This document shows, in pieces, positions 6,324-8,006 of a DNA stretch of 8,006 bases. Numbering within the stretch: position 1 is the stretch's first letter; each line of letters opens with the position of its first letter. Where the stretch lies: the NCBI GenBank assembly GCA_964533435.1, contig CAZHLU010000046.1:1-8006 (forward strand), in the 5' to 3' direction. Under the pieces are notes generated by a model. That model worked only from the letters and a program-made list of their open reading frames with translations, was not told the DNA's origin and searched no databases. A program made the position numbers and the translations under genes. The DNA is from CAZWIT01 sp964533435 (lineage in GTDB: Bacteria; Patescibacteriota; Patescibacteriia; UBA1558; GWA2-36-10).

Positions 6324-8006
6324 TTAGTAAGAGAAGGTTGGGCCAACTAAAGAAGTTGTGTTACCCATATCAATCCAGGTGATTGCAGCAGAAACTGAAT
6401 CATCCCAATCAATATCACCAGCAGCAGTAATAGAACCTAGAGATTCAATAGCCATAGCTAATTTATCTCCTGATTCAATCACACCACCGCCAGAACCTAG
6501 AGCAACTTGTACTTTGACAGTAAATTCTTCACCACTTGTAGCAATTGGTTCTGCTAAAGAAGAGAAGGTTACGTCGCCAGAAGCAGCTACGATATCGGCT
6601 GCACTAGTAGCAAGTTGTGTACCAGCACCGTTGTATAAAGCAACAGCAGTGATATACCAACCAGCACCGTTAGCAGCAGAAATACCAGTAGCAGTATTTA
6701 AGGAAACCTTAACGGAATTTAAAACTGCTTCTTCAGTAGCTGAAGTTGATGGAGTTAATTTGAATTTAAAGACATCAGTATAGGTGCCCCATTCAGATAA
6801 AGTGCCACCAGATAAAGTACCGTTAGCAATGGTCAACTTATTACCATAGGCTTTGAAGTTATTACCTTCAATAGATTTGGCAACAGTTGTGTCAGCAGCT
6901 AAATCAGCATCAGTGTGAGCTGCAGCTGTAGTACCATTAAAGCCACGAACAACTGGATCTAAGCTTGTACCAGAAGCAACAGTAGTAACATAAATTTGTT
7001 CACTACCAATCTTGATGATATCACCGGCTAAAATACCAGTAGTATCAACCAAGGTAACTTCGGTTTCGCTAGCATCCAAGTCTTCGTCTAAATCGTCAAC
7101 AGCAGCAAAGGCAAAGCCGTCTGCAGTAGCACCAGAAGCTGGAGCAACTTCGTTGACAGATCCCCAAGTTTCCATGTCAATTAAGACAGCAGCAACTGTA
7201 GCGCCTGAATCTAAGACAGTATTAGTAGTGCTATTTAAGTCTACTTTTACAGTCAAATACTTGGCATTACCAGTACCAGACATTACCCAGAAATTCTTGC
7301 TGGTAATATCAAATTCAGTGTAACCACCAGAGAAACTATTGGTTTCAGCTAGTAAAGTTGCACCATCATATAAAGCAATGCGAGAAATTTCATCTTCGCC
7401 GGCAGGACCAGTGGTCAAACCAACACGGAATTTCTTCACTTGAACATTTTCTTTGTCAGCTACCAATTTGTATTGAGCAATAGCATTGTTGGTAGAACCA
7501 GCAAGCAATTGAGCAGATACAGCGGTATCACTGCTTAAAGTAGCAGTTAAAGTACCGGTTTGTGATACAGTAATATCAATTCTACCACTAACAACGTTAA
7601 TTTCGGCGCCACCGCCTACAACACCATCAATAGTGGTTCCGGCTGAGTTTTTACCAGCATAAGTATTGTTATTAGCAGTACCTTCGGAAGAAACTACGAC
7701 AAAGTATAAATCATCAGTATCATAAGTGACATTAGCGCTATCATTCATAGATGAATTCATATCGCCTCTGACAATAACTTTGCTACCATTTGAATTTACA
7801 TTCAAATTCAAACCAGTAAATTCAGCTTCTTTGGAGCTATTTAAGCTCTTTGGTCCGGAAATCAAATTGCCATTTACGTCAACCAATTTAACGTTTTGAA
7901 CGTCATTTTGATGGGCAGTAAAGCCATTACCAACTAAACGTACTTTCAATTTATTGACAGTAACATTGGTGGTGTTATTTGATTTAATATCAAGACCTAA
8001 GAAGTC
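6324..8006 (-). CDS. Large S-layer-like surface protein with three beta-sandwich repeats, N-terminus beyond window
   Basis: The frame is open to the right edge, so these 560 residues are the C-terminal part. A TTG at 7949-7947 is internal, not a start: the frame continues upstream as DFLGLDIKSNN. The protein has no cysteine, is rich in Ala, Thr, Gly, Ser and Asp, and is built of beta-strands. A domain pattern (V-x-K-x-x-V-x-L, then I-x-x-V/I-A-L-Y-x-G-A, then F, then L-T-V-K-V-D-L) occurs three times, at about 17-84, 187-258 and 427-503. A strand signature GTLTATLSSDTAVSAQLLAG (151-170) precedes the second copy and resembles segments I associate with Parcubacteria surface proteins. Between copies 2 and 3, about 304-377 looks like an inserted tail-fibre-type module. 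It ends GPTFSY with no visible anchor. Codon choice is less AT-biased than in the neighbouring genes, consistent with high expression. The likely role is a structural cell-surface layer or adhesin. A hairpin terminator follows. Confidence 0.85.
   Translation of the reverse strand, partial: DFLGLDIKSNNTTNVTVNKLKVRLVGNGFTAHQNDVQNVKLVDVNGNLISGPKSLNSSKEAEFTGLNLNVNSNGSKVIVRGDMNSSMNDSANVTYDTDDLYFVVVSSEGTANNNTYAGKNSAGTTIDGVVGGGAEINVVSGRIDITVSQTGTLTATLSSDTAVSAQLLAGSTNNAIAQYKLVADKENVQVKKFRVGLTTGPAGEDEISRIALYDGATLLAETNSFSGGYTEFDITSKNFWVMSGTGNAKYLTVKVDLNSTTNTVLDSGATVAAVLIDMETWGSVNEVAPASGATADGFAFAAVDDLDEDLDASETEVTLVDTTGILAGDIIKIGSEQIYVTTVASGTSLDPVVRGFNGTTAAAHTDADLAADTTVAKSIEGNNFKAYGNKLTIANGTLSGGTLSEWGTYTDVFKFKLTPSTSATEEAVLNSVKVSLNTATGISAANGAGWYITAVALYNGAGTQLATSAADIVAASGDVTFSSLAEPIATSGEEFTVKVQVALGSGGGVIESGDKLAMAIESLGSITAAGDIDWDDSVSAAITWIDMGNTTSLVGPTFSY
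6873..7097 (-). other. Phage-tail-like module within the large surface protein
   Basis: These bases encode about 75 residues running from DDLDEDLDAS to AKS. The core elements are a VTLVDTTGILAGD strand-turn, KIGSEQIYVTTV and VVRGFNGTTAAAHTDAD. The combination (I-x-S-E-x-I/Y-x-V, then RG-[FY]-NGT-x-A-A-x-H) is a motif I associate with neck, tail and other structural proteins of tailed phages. The flanking text (TADGFAF and SIEGNNFKAYGN) reads as one domain interrupted by this module. The module boundaries are approximate. Confidence 0.55.

Noticed and set aside
6358..6783. Plus-strand open frame of 141 codons
   Set aside because: It is antisense to the Ala/Ser/Thr-rich surface-protein gene; that codon composition leaves long stop-free antisense frames. 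No signal or domain is seen.
7012..7323. Plus-strand open frame of 103 codons
   Set aside because: Same situation: a low-complexity antisense shadow of the surface-protein gene.
7764..7772. RGD tripeptide in the large surface protein
   Set aside because: It falls at the end of a regular beta-sandwich repeat; a three-residue match is common by chance and no host-cell adhesion context is visible.
7947..7949. TTG as start codon of the large surface protein
   Set aside because: The frame continues without a stop to the window edge with protein-like sequence, so the gene is truncated by the window and does not begin here.

Overview
The window looks like a piece of a Candidatus Patescibacteria (CPR, probably Parcubacteria-like) chromosome. 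The evidence is a low-GC sequence, tightly packed genes with ATGA overlaps, starts without Shine-Dalgarno sequences, and two surface-protein types whose domain patterns resemble those of Parcubacteria: repeated beta-sandwich surface domains, and a C-terminal tandem repeat with VY, DFS, PGT and LYG.W signatures. TGA is used as an ordinary stop at 1709-1711 and 4857-4859, so this is not the recoded (TGA = Gly) Gracilibacteria/Absconditabacteria code. The lineage is inferred from protein style and composition, not from a marker gene.

Layout. Positions 1-2833 (minus strand) hold a three-gene glycan-related operon. It reads from a promoter at about 2914-2886 through GT4-type glycosyltransferase A (2833-1709), glycosyltransferase B (1712-615, 4-bp overlap with A), and a class I SAM-dependent methyltransferase (580 to the left edge, 3' end missing). 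Divergent from it, a third GT4 glycosyltransferase lies on the plus strand (2949-4139). Positions 4140-4266 separate convergent genes. They hold a perfect 13-bp outer stem with T-runs on both strands, and its loop contains a 77-bp nested palindromic element. Positions 6188-4267 (minus) are a two-gene operon with its own strong-looking promoter: a secreted Ig-like/C-terminal-repeat surface protein, overlapped by 4 bp with a membrane-anchored TPR protein. A perfect 14-bp hairpin terminator (6252-6283) separates this operon from a large secreted, S-layer-like protein (6324-8006, minus) whose N-terminus lies beyond the right edge. All plausible genes are accounted for; no stretch above 130 bp lacks a gene or described signal.

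Taken together the region is a cell-envelope neighbourhood: two extracellular structural proteins, a membrane-anchored TPR partner, and glycosyltransferases plus a methyltransferase that could build or decorate a surface polysaccharide or glycosylate surface proteins. That functional link is inferred from adjacency. I see no RNA gene, CRISPR array, transposase or recognisable defence system. The points most worth a second look are the nested palindrome inside a bidirectional terminator, a phage-tail-like module apparently inserted in the large surface protein, a glycosyltransferase with D-x7-D in place of the usual E-x7-E, and a start-codon correction supported by promoter position.
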